NCBI RefSeq assembly: GCF_017315755.1
Contig: NZ_JAFLRJ010000091.1
Coordinates: 1-38,231 of the forward strand
Direction: 5' to 3'
Source of the DNA: Streptomyces beijiangensis
GTDB taxonomy: Bacteria; Actinomycetota; Actinomycetes; Streptomycetales; Streptomycetaceae
DNA length: 38,231 bases
Shown here: positions 15,241-24,847 of the stretch, piece by piece
Position numbering within the stretch: position 1 is the stretch's first letter
Layout of the letters: the number at the start of each line of letters is the position of its first letter
The notes under the pieces: model-generated
Databases searched by the model: none
What the model was told of the DNA's origin: nothing
The model's input: the letters and a program-made list of their open reading frames with translations, nothing else
Program-made: the position numbers and the translations under genes

Positions 15241-17229
15241 TCAGCCTTCGAAGTCCTCCGGCGGCTCGAAGTCCCCGAAGTCCTCCGGCGGCTCGAAGTC
15301 CCCCGACCCGCTCCTGCCGCTACTGATGGTGCTGGTGCTGGTGCTGCTGGTGCTGGTGCTGATGCCGCTGTCCGGCACAGTCCCCGTGAACTCTCCGACC
15401 ACCCCCAGCACGCCTTCCCCGTACGTCGCCAGCTTCTTCTCCCCGAGGCCGCCGATCGTGCCGAGCGACTCCAGCGAACCGGGACGCAGCGTCGCGATCT
15501 CGCGCAGCGTCGCATCGTGGAAGATCACATACGCCGGTACGCCCAGCTCCTTGGCCTGCGCCCCGCGCCATGCGCGCAGCGCCTCGAAGACCGGCACCGC
15601 CGCCTCGGGCAGATCGGCGACCGCCGCCTTCGGCTTCCGCTCCGACCGGTCGCCGCGCACACGGGCCGGCCGCTCGGCCTCCTTGCGCAGCCGCACTTCC
15701 CGCTCCCGGCCCAGGACCTGTCCACTGGTGTCCGTCAGTACGAGCGTGCCGTACTCCCCCTCGACCGCGATCAGCCCCTGGGCGAGCAACTGCCGCACCA
15801 CGCCCCGCCATTGGGTGTCCGACAGGTCTTCCCCGATACCGAAGACGGACAGCTGATCGTGGTCGAACTGAATGACCTTCGCCGTCTTCTTCCCCATCAG
15901 GATGTCGATGATCTGACCCGCCCCGAACTTCTGCCGCCGCTCCCGCTCCAGACGCACCACCGTGGAGAGCACCTTCTGCGCCGGGACCGTCCCGTCCCAG
16001 GTCTCGGGCGGGGTCAGGCAGGTGTCGCAGTTCCCGCAGGACGAGGCGACCTCCTTCTGCCCGAAGTAGGCGAGCAGTTGGGCCCGCCTGCATCCGGCCG
16101 TCTCGCAGAGCGCGAGCATCGACTCCAGATGGGCGGCGGCGCGGCGCTGGAACGCCTCGTCCCCGTCCCCGCTCTGGATCATCTTCCGCAGCTGGACGAC
16201 ATCCTGGAGCCCGTACGTCATCCAGGCCGTGGACGGGAGCCCGTCGCGCCCCGCGCGGCCGGTCTCCTGGTAGTACCCCTCGACCGACTTCGGCAGGTCC
16301 AGGTGGGCCACGAAGCGCACGTCGGGCTTGTCGATGCCCATCCCGAAGGCGATGGTCGCGACGACGACCAGGCCCTCCTCCCGCAGGAAGCGCGACTGGT
16401 GGACGGCGCGCGTGCCCGAGTCGAGCCCTGCGTGGTACGGCACGGCCTCGATCCCGTTCTTGCAGAGGAACTCGGCGGTCTTGTCCACGGAGGCCCGGGA
16501 GAGGCAGTACACGATGCCCGCGTCGCCCGCGTGCTCCTCCTTCAGGAAGGCGAGCAACTGCTTCTTGGGATCGGCCTTGGCCACGACCCGGTACTGGATG
16601 TTCGGCCGGTCGAAGCCCGCTTCGAAGTGCCGGGCGTCCGGCATCCCGAGCCGCTGGGTGATCTCCTGGTGCGTGGCCCGCGTCGCGGTGGCCGTGAGCG
16701 CGATCCGGGGGACATCGGGCCACCGCTCGCCCAGCAGCGAGAGCGCCAGATAATCCGGCCGGAAGTCGTGACCCCACTGGGCGACACAGTGCGCCTCGTC
16801 GATCGCGAAGAGCGAGATCTTGGCCCGGGAGAGCAGATCCAGCGTCGACGAGACGCGCAGCCGCTCCGGTGCCAGATACAGCAGATCGAGTTCACCGGAG
16901 AGGAGCTCGGCCTCCACCGTCCGCCGCTGGTCGAAGTCGAGCGTGGAGTTGATGAACCCGGCGCGCACACCGAGCGCCCGCAGTGCGTCCACCTGGTCCT
17001 GCATCAGGGCGATCAGGGGCGAGACGACCACGCCCGTACCGGGCCTGACCAGCGCCGGGATCTGGTAGCAGAGGGACTTGCCGCCACCGGTCGGCATCAG
17101 GACAACGGCGTCTCCGCCGCCGATCACCTGCTCGATGACCGCTTCCTGCTCACCCCGGAAGGCGTCGTACCCGAAGACCCGGTGCAGGGTCTGCAGCGCC
17201 TCGCTCTGCGTATCCATCGCCGTGCCCAT
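15241..17229 (-). CDS. recQ: ATP-dependent DNA helicase RecQ
   Basis: A 662-residue 3'-5' DNA helicase. ATG at 17229 is chosen because GGGGGA stands seven bases upstream; the next in-frame ATG is 17217. Walker A is PTGGGKS (residues 46-52), the Walker B box is DEAH (144-147) in FAIDEAHCVAQWGHDFRPDY, and helicase motif VI appears as QETGRAGRDGLPS. The RQC zinc site (CETAGCRRAQLLAYFG, then CGNCDTC) and winged helix follow, and an HRDC domain (FEALRAWRGAQAKELGVPAY to GLGEKKLATYGEGVL) is near residues 530-605. The last 45 residues are low complexity: an ST-rich stretch and two copies of a nine-residue acidic unit. It is divergent from the membrane protein/GntR pair and may share their control region. 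Confidence 0.95.
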   Translation of the reverse strand: MGTAMDTQSEALQTLHRVFGYDAFRGEQEAVIEQVIGGGDAVVLMPTGGGKSLCYQIPALVRPGTGVVVSPLIALMQDQVDALRALGVRAGFINSTLDFDQRRTVEAELLSGELDLLYLAPERLRVSSTLDLLSRAKISLFAIDEAHCVAQWGHDFRPDYLALSLLGERWPDVPRIALTATATRATHQEITQRLGMPDARHFEAGFDRPNIQYRVVAKADPKKQLLAFLKEEHAGDAGIVYCLSRASVDKTAEFLCKNGIEAVPYHAGLDSGTRAVHQSRFLREEGLVVVATIAFGMGIDKPDVRFVAHLDLPKSVEGYYQETGRAGRDGLPSTAWMTYGLQDVVQLRKMIQSGDGDEAFQRRAAAHLESMLALCETAGCRRAQLLAYFGQKEVASSCGNCDTCLTPPETWDGTVPAQKVLSTVVRLERERRQKFGAGQIIDILMGKKTAKVIQFDHDQLSVFGIGEDLSDTQWRGVVRQLLAQGLIAVEGEYGTLVLTDTSGQVLGREREVRLRKEAERPARVRGDRSERKPKAAVADLPEAAVPVFEALRAWRGAQAKELGVPAYVIFHDATLREIATLRPGSLESLGTIGGLGEKKLATYGEGVLGVVGEFTGTVPDSGISTSTSSTSTSTISSGRSGSGDFEPPEDFGDFEPPEDFEG
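15250..15303. repeat. 27-bp tandem repeat in the 3' end of recQ
   Basis: Two exact 27-bp copies (15250-15276, 15277-15303) encode two copies of the acidic unit GDFEPPEDF at the C-terminus of RecQ. A GCT/GGT triplet-like tract encoding the ST-rich linker lies next to them, at about 15325-15365. Both are probable slippage sites. Confidence 0.85.
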
Positions 17230-17310
17230 CGCTCTGTCCCCCGTCGTGCTCTTACTGCCGTCCGTCACTCCAGCCACCATAGGGGCCGCCACTGACAGCG
17301 CGGACCCGAT

Positions 17311-17372
17311 TTGTATCAAGTGGTTGACACAATCTCCGGACCGACTCATCTTGTACTCACTGCTTGATACAA
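17311..17372. promoter_or_regulatory. Twin 22-bp palindromic operators for the GntR regulator
   Basis: Site 1: TTGTATCAA (17311-17319), 4 bp, TTGACACAA (17324-17332). Site 2: TTGTACTCA (17351-17359), 4 bp, TTGATACAA (17364-17372). Each is a dyad of TTGTATCAA/TTGATACAA type with a 4-bp spacer, and the two centres are 40 bp apart. The outermost half-sites are perfect complements. They lie just upstream of a membrane protein/GntR operon, so autoregulation is likely. TTGACA at 17324-17329 could double as a -35. Confidence 0.7.
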
Positions 17373-17388
17373 GACCCGGGGGTCCCGC

Positions 17389-18141
17389 ATGCTCGACACC
17401 GTCCGTCTCAGAGCCGTCGCCTGCGTCCGCAGCGAGCGGTTCGCGCGCTGGGCCGGAATCGGCGCGGGAGTCCTCGCGGCAGGACGGATGCACAATCTCG
17501 GGGACCTCAACACCGGAATCCTGTACGCCATCCCGGCCTTCGGACTCTGCACCGTCGCCGGCACACTCCTCGGCGACGCGCTGACGCCCCGCCCTCAGGA
17601 GGCGGTACGGACCGCGGTGCTCACCCCGCGCCGGGTGCGCGACTACCTGCCGCGGCGCATGACGGCGGCACTGCTGTTCCAGGCGGTCTTCCTCGTCGTC
17701 CTGCTGGCCGCGGCAGCCGCGGTCGCGTCCCCGGGGCACCTGGGCTTCGAGGGCGAGCAGCTCAGCTTCTCCTGCGGCGACCACACCGAGGCCGCAGGCC
17801 CCTGGCCCGGCCTCCACTACGGCCTCCCGATACTCGCCACCCTCGCCGTCGGAACGGCCGCCTGCGGCTGGTCGCTGCTGCGGATCGCACGCCGCCCCGG
17901 CGACGAGCAGGCCCGCCGGGACCGGTCGCTGGCGATCACCGCGGCCTGGGGCCTGCTGGTGTCGACGCCGCTGATGGGCGTGGCGTCCAGCGCCTCCGGC
18001 GCACTGATGGACCTGACCTGCGACGGCGCGCCCGGACAGGTCGCCACCTACCTGATCTGGCCCATGGCCCTGGTCGCGCTGGTCTCCACGGCCTGGTGCT
18101 TCTTCACCGTCGTCTCGCCGAGGGCGGCGGTCCGCCGATGA
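17389..18141 (+). CDS. Multi-pass membrane protein cotranscribed with a GntR regulator
   Basis: A 250-residue protein with ATG at 17389, GGGGG six to seven bases upstream. About five to six hydrophobic segments are seen (about 20-38, 43-60, 93-115, 143-162, 178-200, 222-243). The loop between segments 3 and 4 holds GEQLSFSCGDHTEAAGPW and is probably outside. Two Cys (SFSCGD and LTCDGAPG) in outer loops might form a disulphide. I do not recognise a named family. In actinobacteria such proteins often accompany YtrA-type GntR regulators, usually with an ABC ATPase, which is absent here. Its stop overlaps the regulator's ATG (ATGA), so the two are translationally coupled. Confidence 0.75.
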   Translation: MLDTVRLRAVACVRSERFARWAGIGAGVLAAGRMHNLGDLNTGILYAIPAFGLCTVAGTLLGDALTPRPQEAVRTAVLTPRRVRDYLPRRMTAALLFQAVFLVVLLAAAAAVASPGHLGFEGEQLSFSCGDHTEAAGPWPGLHYGLPILATLAVGTAACGWSLLRIARRPGDEQARRDRSLAITAAWGLLVSTPLMGVASSASGALMDLTCDGAPGQVATYLIWPMALVALVSTAWCFFTVVSPRAAVRR

Positions 18142-18527
18142 CCACCGGACCGGTCCTGCGGGTGGACACCGCGGGCCACATCCCCCCGTACGAGCAGATC
18201 CGCGCCCAGCTCACCGCACTCATCGCCTCGGGCCGTCTCCCCGAGGGCGAGCGGCTGCCGACCGTACGCCAGCTCGCCTCCGATCTGGGCCTGGCCCCCG
18301 GCACCGTCGCCCGCGCCTACCGCGAGCTGGAGGCCACGGGCCTGATCCGCACCCGTCGCGGCGCGGGCACCCGGGTCGCCGCCCCGCCCGAGGGTCCCCC
18401 GCGGCCCGATCCTGCCCGGCTCGGCGCTCTGGTCCGTGACTTCACCTCGGCCGCACGGGACCTGGGTGCGGACGACGCCACCATTCTCGAAGCGGTACGG
18501 AAAGCACTGGGCCCGGCACCTCAGTGA
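18138..18527 (+). CDS. GntR-family regulator, YtrA-like
   Basis: A 129-residue protein with ATG overlapping the upstream stop. The N-terminal winged helix is typical of GntR: PPYEQIRAQLTALIASGRLPEGERLPTVRQL as two matched parts, then LGLAPGTVARAYRELEATGLIRTRRGAGTRV. Only a short C-terminal helical region of about 45 residues follows, as in the YtrA subfamily, whose members usually repress their own membrane-transport operon. The twin TTGTATCAA/TTGATACAA operators upstream of the operon are the expected target. The inducer is unknown. The 3' end of the gene forms the left arm of a terminator. Confidence 0.9.
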   Translation: MTTGPVLRVDTAGHIPPYEQIRAQLTALIASGRLPEGERLPTVRQLASDLGLAPGTVARAYRELEATGLIRTRRGAGTRVAAPPEGPPRPDPARLGALVRDFTSAARDLGADDATILEAVRKALGPAPQ

Positions 18528-18541
18528 GATGCCGGGCCCAG
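18507..18541. terminator. Bidirectional terminator between gntR and nuoN
   Basis: CTGGGCCCGGCA (18507-18518) and TGCCGGGCCCAG (18530-18541) are perfect 12-bp inverted arms with an 11-nt loop containing the gntR stop codon. It should end transcription of both the GntR operon and the nuo operon. Between it and nuoN, TGCCTGCCTA occurs twice (18551-18560, 18563-18572). Confidence 0.8.
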
Positions 18542-18581
18542 GGTCACGCCTGCCTGCCTAATTGCCTGCCTACTGGTCTGC

Positions 18582-20231
18582 CTACCGGACGAAGACGCTC
18601 GCCTGGTTCGCCAGGTCCAGGAAGTACTGCGGCGCGACACCGAGAACCAGCGTCACCGCCACACCCACCCCGATCGTCGTCATCGTCAGCGGGGACGGGA
18701 CGGCGACCGTGGGGCCGTCCGCCTTCGGCTCGCTGAAGAACATCAGGACGATGACCCGGATGTAGAAGAACGCGGCGACCGCGGACGAGAGCACACCGAC
18801 CACGACCAGCGGTCCCGCACCGCCTTCGGCCGCCGCCTTGAAGACCGCGAACTTGCCCGCGAAGCCGGAGGTCAGCGGGATACCGGCGAAGGCGAGCAGG
18901 AAGATCGCGAAGACCGCGGCGACCAGTGGCGAACGCCGCCCGAGACCGGCCCACTTGGACAGATGCGTCGCCTCTCCGCCCGCGTCGCGCACCAGCGTGA
19001 CGACGGCGAAGGCGCCGATCGTCACGAAGGAGTAGCCGCCGAGGTAGAAGAGGACGGCCGAGACACCGTCCGGGGTCGTCGCGATGACACCGGCCAGGAT
19101 GAACCCGGCGTGCGCGATCGAGGAGTACGCGAGGAGCCGCTTGATGTCCGTCTGGGTGATCGCGACGATCGCGCCGCCCAGCATGGTGACGATCGCCACC
19201 GCCCACATCACCGGCCGCCAGTCCCAGCGCAGGCCCGGCAGGACGACGTACAGCAGACGGAGCAGCGCGCCGAACGCGGCCACCTTCGTCGCCGCCGCCA
19301 TGAAGCCGGTGACCGGGGTCGGTGCGCCCTGATAGACGTCCGGGGTCCACATGTGGAACGGGACCGCGCCGACCTTGAAGAGCAGGCCGGCCAGGATCAT
19401 CGCGGCGCCGATGAGCAGCAGTGCGTCATTGCCCATCGTGTCGGCGAGCGCCGGGTCGATGGTCGAGACGCTGCCCTCGACGACCGCTGCGATCTTGGCG
19501 TACGAGACGGATCCCGCGTAGCCGTAGAGCAGGGCGATCCCGAAGAGCAGGAAGGCCGACGAGAAGGCGCCGAGCAGGAAGTACTTCACCGCTGCCTCCT
19601 GCGACATCAGCCGCTTGCGGCGGGCGACGGCGCACAGGAGGTAGAGCGGGAGGGAGAAGACTTCCAGAGCGATGAAGAGCGTCAGGAGGTCGTTGGCCGC
19701 CGGGAAGACCAGCATGCCGCCGACCGCGAAGAGCGCGAGCGGGAACACCTCGGTGGTGGTGAACCCGGCTTTGACCGCGGACTGTTCGCTCTCACTGCCG
19801 GGGACGGACGCGGCCTGCGCCGCGAAGGAGTCCACCCGGTTGCCGTGCGCCTCGGGGTCGAGGCGCCGCTCGGCGAAGGTGAAGATCGAAACCAGCGAGG
19901 CCAGCAGGATGGTGCCCTGCAGGAAGAGTGCCGGTCCGTCGACCGCGACGGCGCCCATCGCCGCGATGTGCGCCTTGGTCGATCCGTACCCGCCGGCCGC
20001 CAGCGCGACGATCGCCGCGAAGGAGGCCACGAGCGCGACGACCGCCAGGAACACCTGGGCGTAGTAACGGCCCTTGCGCGGAACGAATGCCTCGACCAGA
20101 ACGCCCAGGCAGGCCGCCCCCAGCACGATCAGCACGGGCGAGAGCTGTGCGTACTCGATATGGGGCGTCGGGATCTTGGCGGTGGAATCCGCTCCCATTG
20201 TCCACAGGCTGTGGACGGATGCTGCGCTCAC
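18582..20231 (-). CDS. nuoN: NADH-quinone oxidoreductase subunit N
   Basis: A 549-residue antiporter-like subunit of the membrane arm of complex I, with about 14 transmembrane helices. Proton-channel features are visible: a helix with LFIALEVFSLPLYLL, the Lys-bearing GLLFKVGAVPFHMWTPDVYQGAPTPV, and LLAYSSIAHAGFI. GTG at 20231 overlaps the nuoM stop (GTGA). A loop of about 40 polar residues (DPEAHGNRVDSFAAQ and on) between helices is longer than in E. coli. It is the last gene of the operon, followed by a strong terminator. Confidence 0.95.
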   Translation of the reverse strand: MSAASVHSLWTMGADSTAKIPTPHIEYAQLSPVLIVLGAACLGVLVEAFVPRKGRYYAQVFLAVVALVASFAAIVALAAGGYGSTKAHIAAMGAVAVDGPALFLQGTILLASLVSIFTFAERRLDPEAHGNRVDSFAAQAASVPGSESEQSAVKAGFTTTEVFPLALFAVGGMLVFPAANDLLTLFIALEVFSLPLYLLCAVARRKRLMSQEAAVKYFLLGAFSSAFLLFGIALLYGYAGSVSYAKIAAVVEGSVSTIDPALADTMGNDALLLIGAAMILAGLLFKVGAVPFHMWTPDVYQGAPTPVTGFMAAATKVAAFGALLRLLYVVLPGLRWDWRPVMWAVAIVTMLGGAIVAITQTDIKRLLAYSSIAHAGFILAGVIATTPDGVSAVLFYLGGYSFVTIGAFAVVTLVRDAGGEATHLSKWAGLGRRSPLVAAVFAIFLLAFAGIPLTSGFAGKFAVFKAAAEGGAGPLVVVGVLSSAVAAFFYIRVIVLMFFSEPKADGPTVAVPSPLTMTTIGVGVAVTLVLGVAPQYFLDLANQASVFVR

Positions 20232-21799
20232 TTGACGGCCTCCACCTGGGGCTTCGGGTCGTGCTTCTGTACGTCGGACATCGTGTGCTGCACGGCGGGG
20301 TTGATGATCTCCGTCAGCGGCTTGGGATAGACGCCGAGGAAGACGAGGAGCGCGATCAGCGGCACCACGACAGCCAGTTCACGGACCTTGAGGTCCGGCA
20401 TGCCCCGCACCGACTCCTTGACCGGTCCCGTCATCGTCCGCTGATAGAGGACCAGGACGTACAGCGCGGCCAGGACGATGCCGACCGTCGCGATGATCCC
20501 GACCACCGGGTACGCGGAGAACACGCCGACCAGGACCAGGAATTCACTGACGAACGGGGCGAGCCCGGGAAGGGAGAGCGTCGCCAGACCGCCGATCAGG
20601 AAGGTTCCGGCGAGCACCGGGGCGACCTTCTGGACACCGCCGTAGTCGGAGATGAGCCGCGAGCCGCGCCGCGAGATCAGGAAGCCTGCCACCAGCATCA
20701 GTGCGGCGGTCGAGATCCCGTGGTTGACCATGTACAGCGTCGCGCCCGACTGCCCCTGGGTGGTCATCGCGAAGATGCCCAGAATGATGAAGCCGAAGTG
20801 CGAGATCGACGCGTACGCGATCAGACGCTTGATGTCGCGCTGGCCGACCGCGAGCAGTGCGCCGTAGACGATGCTGATCAGCGCGAGCACCAGGATCACC
20901 GGGGTGGCCCACTTGCTGGCCTCAGGGAAGAGCTGGAGGCAGAAGCGGAGCATCGCGAACGTGCCGACCTTGTCGACAACTGCCGTGATCAGTACGGCTA
21001 CCGGGGCTGTCGCCTCGCCCATCGCGTTCGGCAGCCAGGTGTGCAGCGGCCAGAGCGGCGCCTTCACCGCGAAGGCGAAGAAGAAGCCGAGGAAGAGGAG
21101 CCGTTCGGTGTTGGTCGCCATGTCGAGCGAGCCGTTGGCACGGGCGGCCGCAATCTCGCTGAGCGAGAAGGTGCCCGCGACCACATAGAGCCCGATCACC
21201 GCGGCCAGCATGATGAGGCCGCCGACCAGGTTGTAGAGGAGGAACTTGACGGCTGCGTACGAGCGCTGGGTCGCCGCTGCCTCGTCGCCGCCCGCGTGGG
21301 CCCGGTCCCCGAAGCCGCCGATGAGGAAGTACATCGGGATGAGCATGGCTTCGAAGAGGATGTAGAAGAGGAAGACGTCGGTCGCCTCGAAGGAGAGGAT
21401 CACCATCGCCTCGACGGCCAGGATCAGGGCGAAGAAGCCCTGCGTCGGCCGCCATCGCGAATTGTGGGTCTCCAGGGGGTCGGCGTCGTGCCAGCCGGCC
21501 AGGATCACGAACGGCATCAGCAGTGCGGTCAGCGCGATGAGCGCGACCCCGATCCCGTCCACGCCCAGTTCGTACCGGACGCCGAAGTCCGCGATCCAGG
21601 CATGCGATTCGGTCAGCTGATAGCGGGCGCCGCCCGGCTCGAACCGTACGAGCTGGATGGCGCCGAGCACCAGCGTGCCGAGCGAGACGAGCAGCGCGAG
21701 CCACTTGGCCGCGGTGCGCCGTGCGGCCGGCACCGCGGCGGTGGCGATGGCGCCCACCGCCGGCAGCGCGGCTGTTGCGGTCAGAAGGGGAAACGACAT
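20228..21799 (-). CDS. nuoM: NADH-quinone oxidoreductase subunit M
   Basis: A 523-residue antiporter-like proton-pumping subunit of the membrane arm. ATG at 21799, five bases after the nuoL stop. Diagnostic segments: EAMLIPMYFLIG with the conserved Glu, then AFAVKAPLWPLHTWLPNAMGEATAPVAV with the channel Lys, and RLIAYASISHFGFIILG. About 14 hydrophobic helices, normal length. It ends in a GTGA overlap with nuoN, which suggests tight coupling of the two pump subunits. Confidence 0.95.
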   Translation of the reverse strand: MSFPLLTATAALPAVGAIATAAVPAARRTAAKWLALLVSLGTLVLGAIQLVRFEPGGARYQLTESHAWIADFGVRYELGVDGIGVALIALTALLMPFVILAGWHDADPLETHNSRWRPTQGFFALILAVEAMVILSFEATDVFLFYILFEAMLIPMYFLIGGFGDRAHAGGDEAAATQRSYAAVKFLLYNLVGGLIMLAAVIGLYVVAGTFSLSEIAAARANGSLDMATNTERLLFLGFFFAFAVKAPLWPLHTWLPNAMGEATAPVAVLITAVVDKVGTFAMLRFCLQLFPEASKWATPVILVLALISIVYGALLAVGQRDIKRLIAYASISHFGFIILGIFAMTTQGQSGATLYMVNHGISTAALMLVAGFLISRRGSRLISDYGGVQKVAPVLAGTFLIGGLATLSLPGLAPFVSEFLVLVGVFSAYPVVGIIATVGIVLAALYVLVLYQRTMTGPVKESVRGMPDLKVRELAVVVPLIALLVFLGVYPKPLTEIINPAVQHTMSDVQKHDPKPQVEAVK

Positions 21800-21804
21800 C
21801 GTGA

Positions 21805-23700
21805 TCAGACCGCCCTCATCAGCAGGGTCGCGGCGATGATGATCGCCGCACCGCCGAACATCGAGACCGCGTACGTACGGGCGTAGCCGTTCTGCAGTTT
21901 GCGCAGCCGGCCCGAGAGCCCGCCGACCGAGGCGGCCGTGCCGTTGACGACTCCGTCGACCAGCGTGTGGTCGACGTACACCAGCGAACGTGTCAGGTGC
22001 TCGCCGCCGCGGACCAGGACCACATGGTTGAAGTCGTCCTGGAGAAGATCGCGCCGGGCCGCCCGGGTGAGCAGCGAACCGCGCGGGGCGACTGCGGGGA
22101 CGGGACGTCGTCCGTACACCGCCCAGGCGATGCCGACTCCGATGACCAGCACGACCATGGTGGCCGCGGTGACGGTCATCGCGCTGACCGGAGAATCACC
22201 CTCCGCATGGCCGGTGACCGGCTCCAGCCACTTCAGGAAGCGGTCGCCGACACCGAAGATGCCACCGGCGAAGACCGACCCGAAGGCCAGGACGATCATG
22301 GGGATCGTCATGGACCGGGGCGACTCGTGCGGGTGTGGCTGGTTGCCGTCCGCGTCGTTCTCCCAGCGCTTCTCGCCGAAGAAGGTCATCAGCATCACGC
22401 GGGTCATGTAGAAGGCCGTGATCGCGGCGCCCAGCAGTGCGACACCGCCCAGGATCCAGCCCTCCGTGCCGCCCTTGGCGAAGGCTGCCTCGATGATCTT
22501 GTCCTTGGAGAAGAAGCCGGACAGACCAGGGAAGCCGATGATCGCCAGATAGCCGAGCCCGAAAGTGGCGAACGTGATCGGCATGTACTTCCGCAGCGCC
22601 CCGTACTTCCTCATGTCCACCTCGTCGTTCATGCCGTGCATGACCGATCCGGCGCCGAGGAAGAGTCCGGCCTTGAAGAAGCCGTGCGTGACCAGGTGCA
22701 TGATCGCGAAGACATAGCCGATCGGGCCGAGGCCCGCCGCCAGGATCATGTAGCCGATCTGCGACATCGTCGATCCGGCCAGGGCCTTCTTGATGTCGTC
22801 CTTCGCACAACCGACGATCGCACCGAAGAGGAGCGTCACCGCGCCCACCACGGTCACCGCGGTCTGCGCGTCCGGTGCGGCATTGAAGATCACGCCGGAC
22901 CGGACGATCAGATAGACGCCCGCCGTCACCATCGTCGCCGCGTGGATCAGGGCCGAGACCGGGGTCGGGCCCTCCATCGCGTCACCGAGCCAGGACTGCA
23001 GCGGCACCTGGGCCGACTTGCCGCAGGCCGCGAGCAGCAGCATCAGGCCGATGGCCGTCAGCTTGCCCTCGCTCGCGTCCGTCGCCGACGGCAGCACCGA
23101 GCCGAAGGCGAAGGTCCCGAAGGTGGTGAACATCAGCATGATCGCGATCGACAGGCCCATGTCGCCGACCCGGTTGACCAGGAAGGCCTTCTTGGCCGCC
23201 GTGGCCGCGCTGGGCTTGTGCTGCCAGAAGCCGATCAGCAGGTACGAGGCGAGGCCGACGCCCTCCCAGCCGACGTACAGCAGCAGGTAGTTGTCGGCGA
23301 TGACCAGCAGGAGCATGGCCGCGACGAAGAGGTTCAGGTAGCCGAAGAAGCGGCGGCGCCGCTCGTCGTGCTCCATGTAGCCGATCGAATAGATGTGGAT
23401 CAGCGTGCCCACACCGGAGATCAGCAGGACGAACGTCATCGAGAGCTGGTCGAGCTGGAAGCCCACGTCGGCCTGGAAGCCCTCGACCGGCACCCAGCTG
23501 AACAGGTGCTGGGTGAAGGTGCGTTCCTCGGCCCCCTTCCCCAGCATGTCCACGAAGAGTACGGCCCCGATGACGAAGGACGCGGCCGCGAGGACCGTAC
23601 CCAGCAGATGGCCGATACGGTCGAGCCGCCGGCCGCCGCACAGCAGGACCACCGCTCCGAGCAAAGGCGCCGCAACCAGCAGCGCAATCAAGTTCTCCAC
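21805..23700 (-). CDS. nuoL: NADH-quinone oxidoreductase subunit L
   Basis: A 631-residue distal proton-pump subunit with the long lateral helix at the C-terminus. GTG start at 23700 with AAGGGG ten bases upstream. Hallmarks: [32 protein letters not shown], the channel region [26 protein letters not shown] (Lys), and [18 protein letters not shown]. The segment from about residue 540 on carries the amphipathic connecting helix. It starts 14 bp after the nuoK stop, one of the few places in the operon without an overlap. Confidence 0.95.
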   Translation of the reverse strand: MENLIALLVAAPLLGAVVLLCGGRRLDRIGHLLGTVLAAASFVIGAVLFVDMLGKGAEERTFTQHLFSWVPVEGFQADVGFQLDQLSMTFVLLISGVGTLIHIYSIGYMEHDERRRRFFGYLNLFVAAMLLLVIADNYLLLYVGWEGVGLASYLLIGFWQHKPSAATAAKKAFLVNRVGDMGLSIAIMLMFTTFGTFAFGSVLPSATDASEGKLTAIGLMLLLAACGKSAQVPLQSWLGDAMEGPTPVSALIHAATMVTAGVYLIVRSGVIFNAAPDAQTAVTVVGAVTLLFGAIVGCAKDDIKKALAGSTMSQIGYMILAAGLGPIGYVFAIMHLVTHGFFKAGLFLGAGSVMHGMNDEVDMRKYGALRKYMPITFATFGLGYLAIIGFPGLSGFFSKDKIIEAAFAKGGTEGWILGGVALLGAAITAFYMTRVMLMTFFGEKRWENDADGNQPHPHESPRSMTIPMIVLAFGSVFAGGIFGVGDRFLKWLEPVTGHAEGDSPVSAMTVTAATMVVLVIGVGIAWAVYGRRPVPAVAPRGSLLTRAARRDLLQDDFNHVVLVRGGEHLTRSLVYVDHTLVDGVVNGTAASVGGLSGRLRKLQNGYARTYAVSMFGGAAIIIAATLLMRAV

Positions 23701-23714
23701 TGTTCAGCGACCCC

Positions 23715-24014
23715 TTACAGCTTCATCAGGCTGGCATCGTCGACCGAGGCCGAGTGACGGGCACGGAAGAGCGACACGATGATCGCGAGCCCGACCACGA
23801 CCTCGGCGGCGGCGACAACCATCGTGAAGAACGCGATGATCTGGCCGTCGAGGTTGCCGTGCATACGGGAGAAGGCGACGAACGCGAGGTTGCAGGCGTT
23901 GAGCATCAGCTCCACGCACATGAAGACCACGATCGCGTTCCGCCGGATCAGCACCCCGGCCGCACCGATGGTGAACAACAGTGAGGCGAGGTACAGGTAG
24001 TTGACCGGGTTCAC
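23715..24014 (-). CDS. nuoK: NADH-quinone oxidoreductase subunit K
   Basis: A 99-residue, three-helix subunit, the normal size. The GTG start at 24014 overlaps the nuoJ stop (GTGA). The conserved intramembrane Glu residues are present in [13 protein letters not shown] (helix 2) and [14 protein letters not shown] (helix 3); they belong to the E-channel that carries the conformational signal for proton pumping. It forms a four-subunit junction with NuoA, NuoJ and NuoH. Confidence 0.95.
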   Translation of the reverse strand: MNPVNYLYLASLLFTIGAAGVLIRRNAIVVFMCVELMLNACNLAFVAFSRMHGNLDGQIIAFFTMVVAAAEVVVGLAIIVSLFRARHSASVDDASLMKL

Positions 24015-24847
24015 TTGGCCGCCTCCTCTTCTTCCCGGGGGCTGCTGTCATGGCCGCGTCCGAGGCGGTCCTCCGAGCGCTGCTCCAGCGCCTTGAGATC
24101 GGCGAGCGCCTCGCTCGACACATCCCGGATCTGACCGCGCTGGCGCAGCGTCTGCATGACGGTGAGCTCCGACGGCGTGCCGTCGGGGAGCAGTCCTGCG
24201 ACGTCCACCGCGTTGTGCCGGGCGTACACGCCGGGGGCGGGCAGCGGCGGCAGATGGCTGGAGCGCGTACGCGCCTCGGACATCTCCCGCTGGGTCGCGG
24301 CCCGTTCGGTGCGCTCGCGGTGCGTGAGCACCATCGCGCCGACGGCGGCCGTGATCAGCAGGGCGCCGGTGATCTCGAAGGCGAAGACGTACTTGGTGAA
24401 GATGAGGGTCGCCAGGCCCTGTACGTTCCCAGCGGCGTTGGCCTGGCCCAGGCCGTTGAAGTGCGTGAGCGAGGCGTTCCCGATCCCCGCGATCAGCAGC
24501 ACTCCGAAGCCGAGCCCGCAGGCGACCGCCAGCCAGCGCTGGCCCTTGATGGTCTCCTGCAGCGAATCCGCGGCCGTGACACCGACCAGCATGACGACGA
24601 AGAGAAAGAGCATCATGATCGCGCCGGTGTAGACGACGATCTGGACGATGCCCAGGAAGTACGCACCGTTGGCGAGGTAGAAGACCGCCAGGATGATCAT
24701 GGTTCCGGCGAGACAGAGCGCGCTGTGAACGGCCCTCCTCATCAGGACCGTGGAGAGCGCGCCGATGACGGCGACCGTGCCGAGCACCCAGAACTGCAAG
24801 GCCTCGCCTGTCGAGGTGGTGGTCGCAGCCGCAGCCAGGCCGGTCAT
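24011..24847 (-). CDS. nuoJ: NADH-quinone oxidoreductase subunit J with long cytoplasmic tail
   Basis: A 278-residue subunit; E. coli NuoJ has about 184. ATG at 24847 overlaps the nuoI stop. Five membrane helices occupy the first 170 residues, including [31 protein letters not shown] with the conserved Tyr of helix 3. The remaining 105 residues (from [19 protein letters not shown]) are highly charged, with a central [20 protein letters not shown] motif and a Glu-rich end. The tail is probably cytoplasmic and may be an actinobacterial feature for assembly or regulation; its role is not known to me. Confidence 0.95.
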   Translation of the reverse strand: MTGLAAAATTTSTGEALQFWVLGTVAVIGALSTVLMRRAVHSALCLAGTMIILAVFYLANGAYFLGIVQIVVYTGAIMMLFLFVVMLVGVTAADSLQETIKGQRWLAVACGLGFGVLLIAGIGNASLTHFNGLGQANAAGNVQGLATLIFTKYVFAFEITGALLITAAVGAMVLTHRERTERAATQREMSEARTRSSHLPPLPAPGVYARHNAVDVAGLLPDGTPSELTVMQTLRQRGQIRDVSSEALADLKALEQRSEDRLGRGHDSSPREEEEAAK

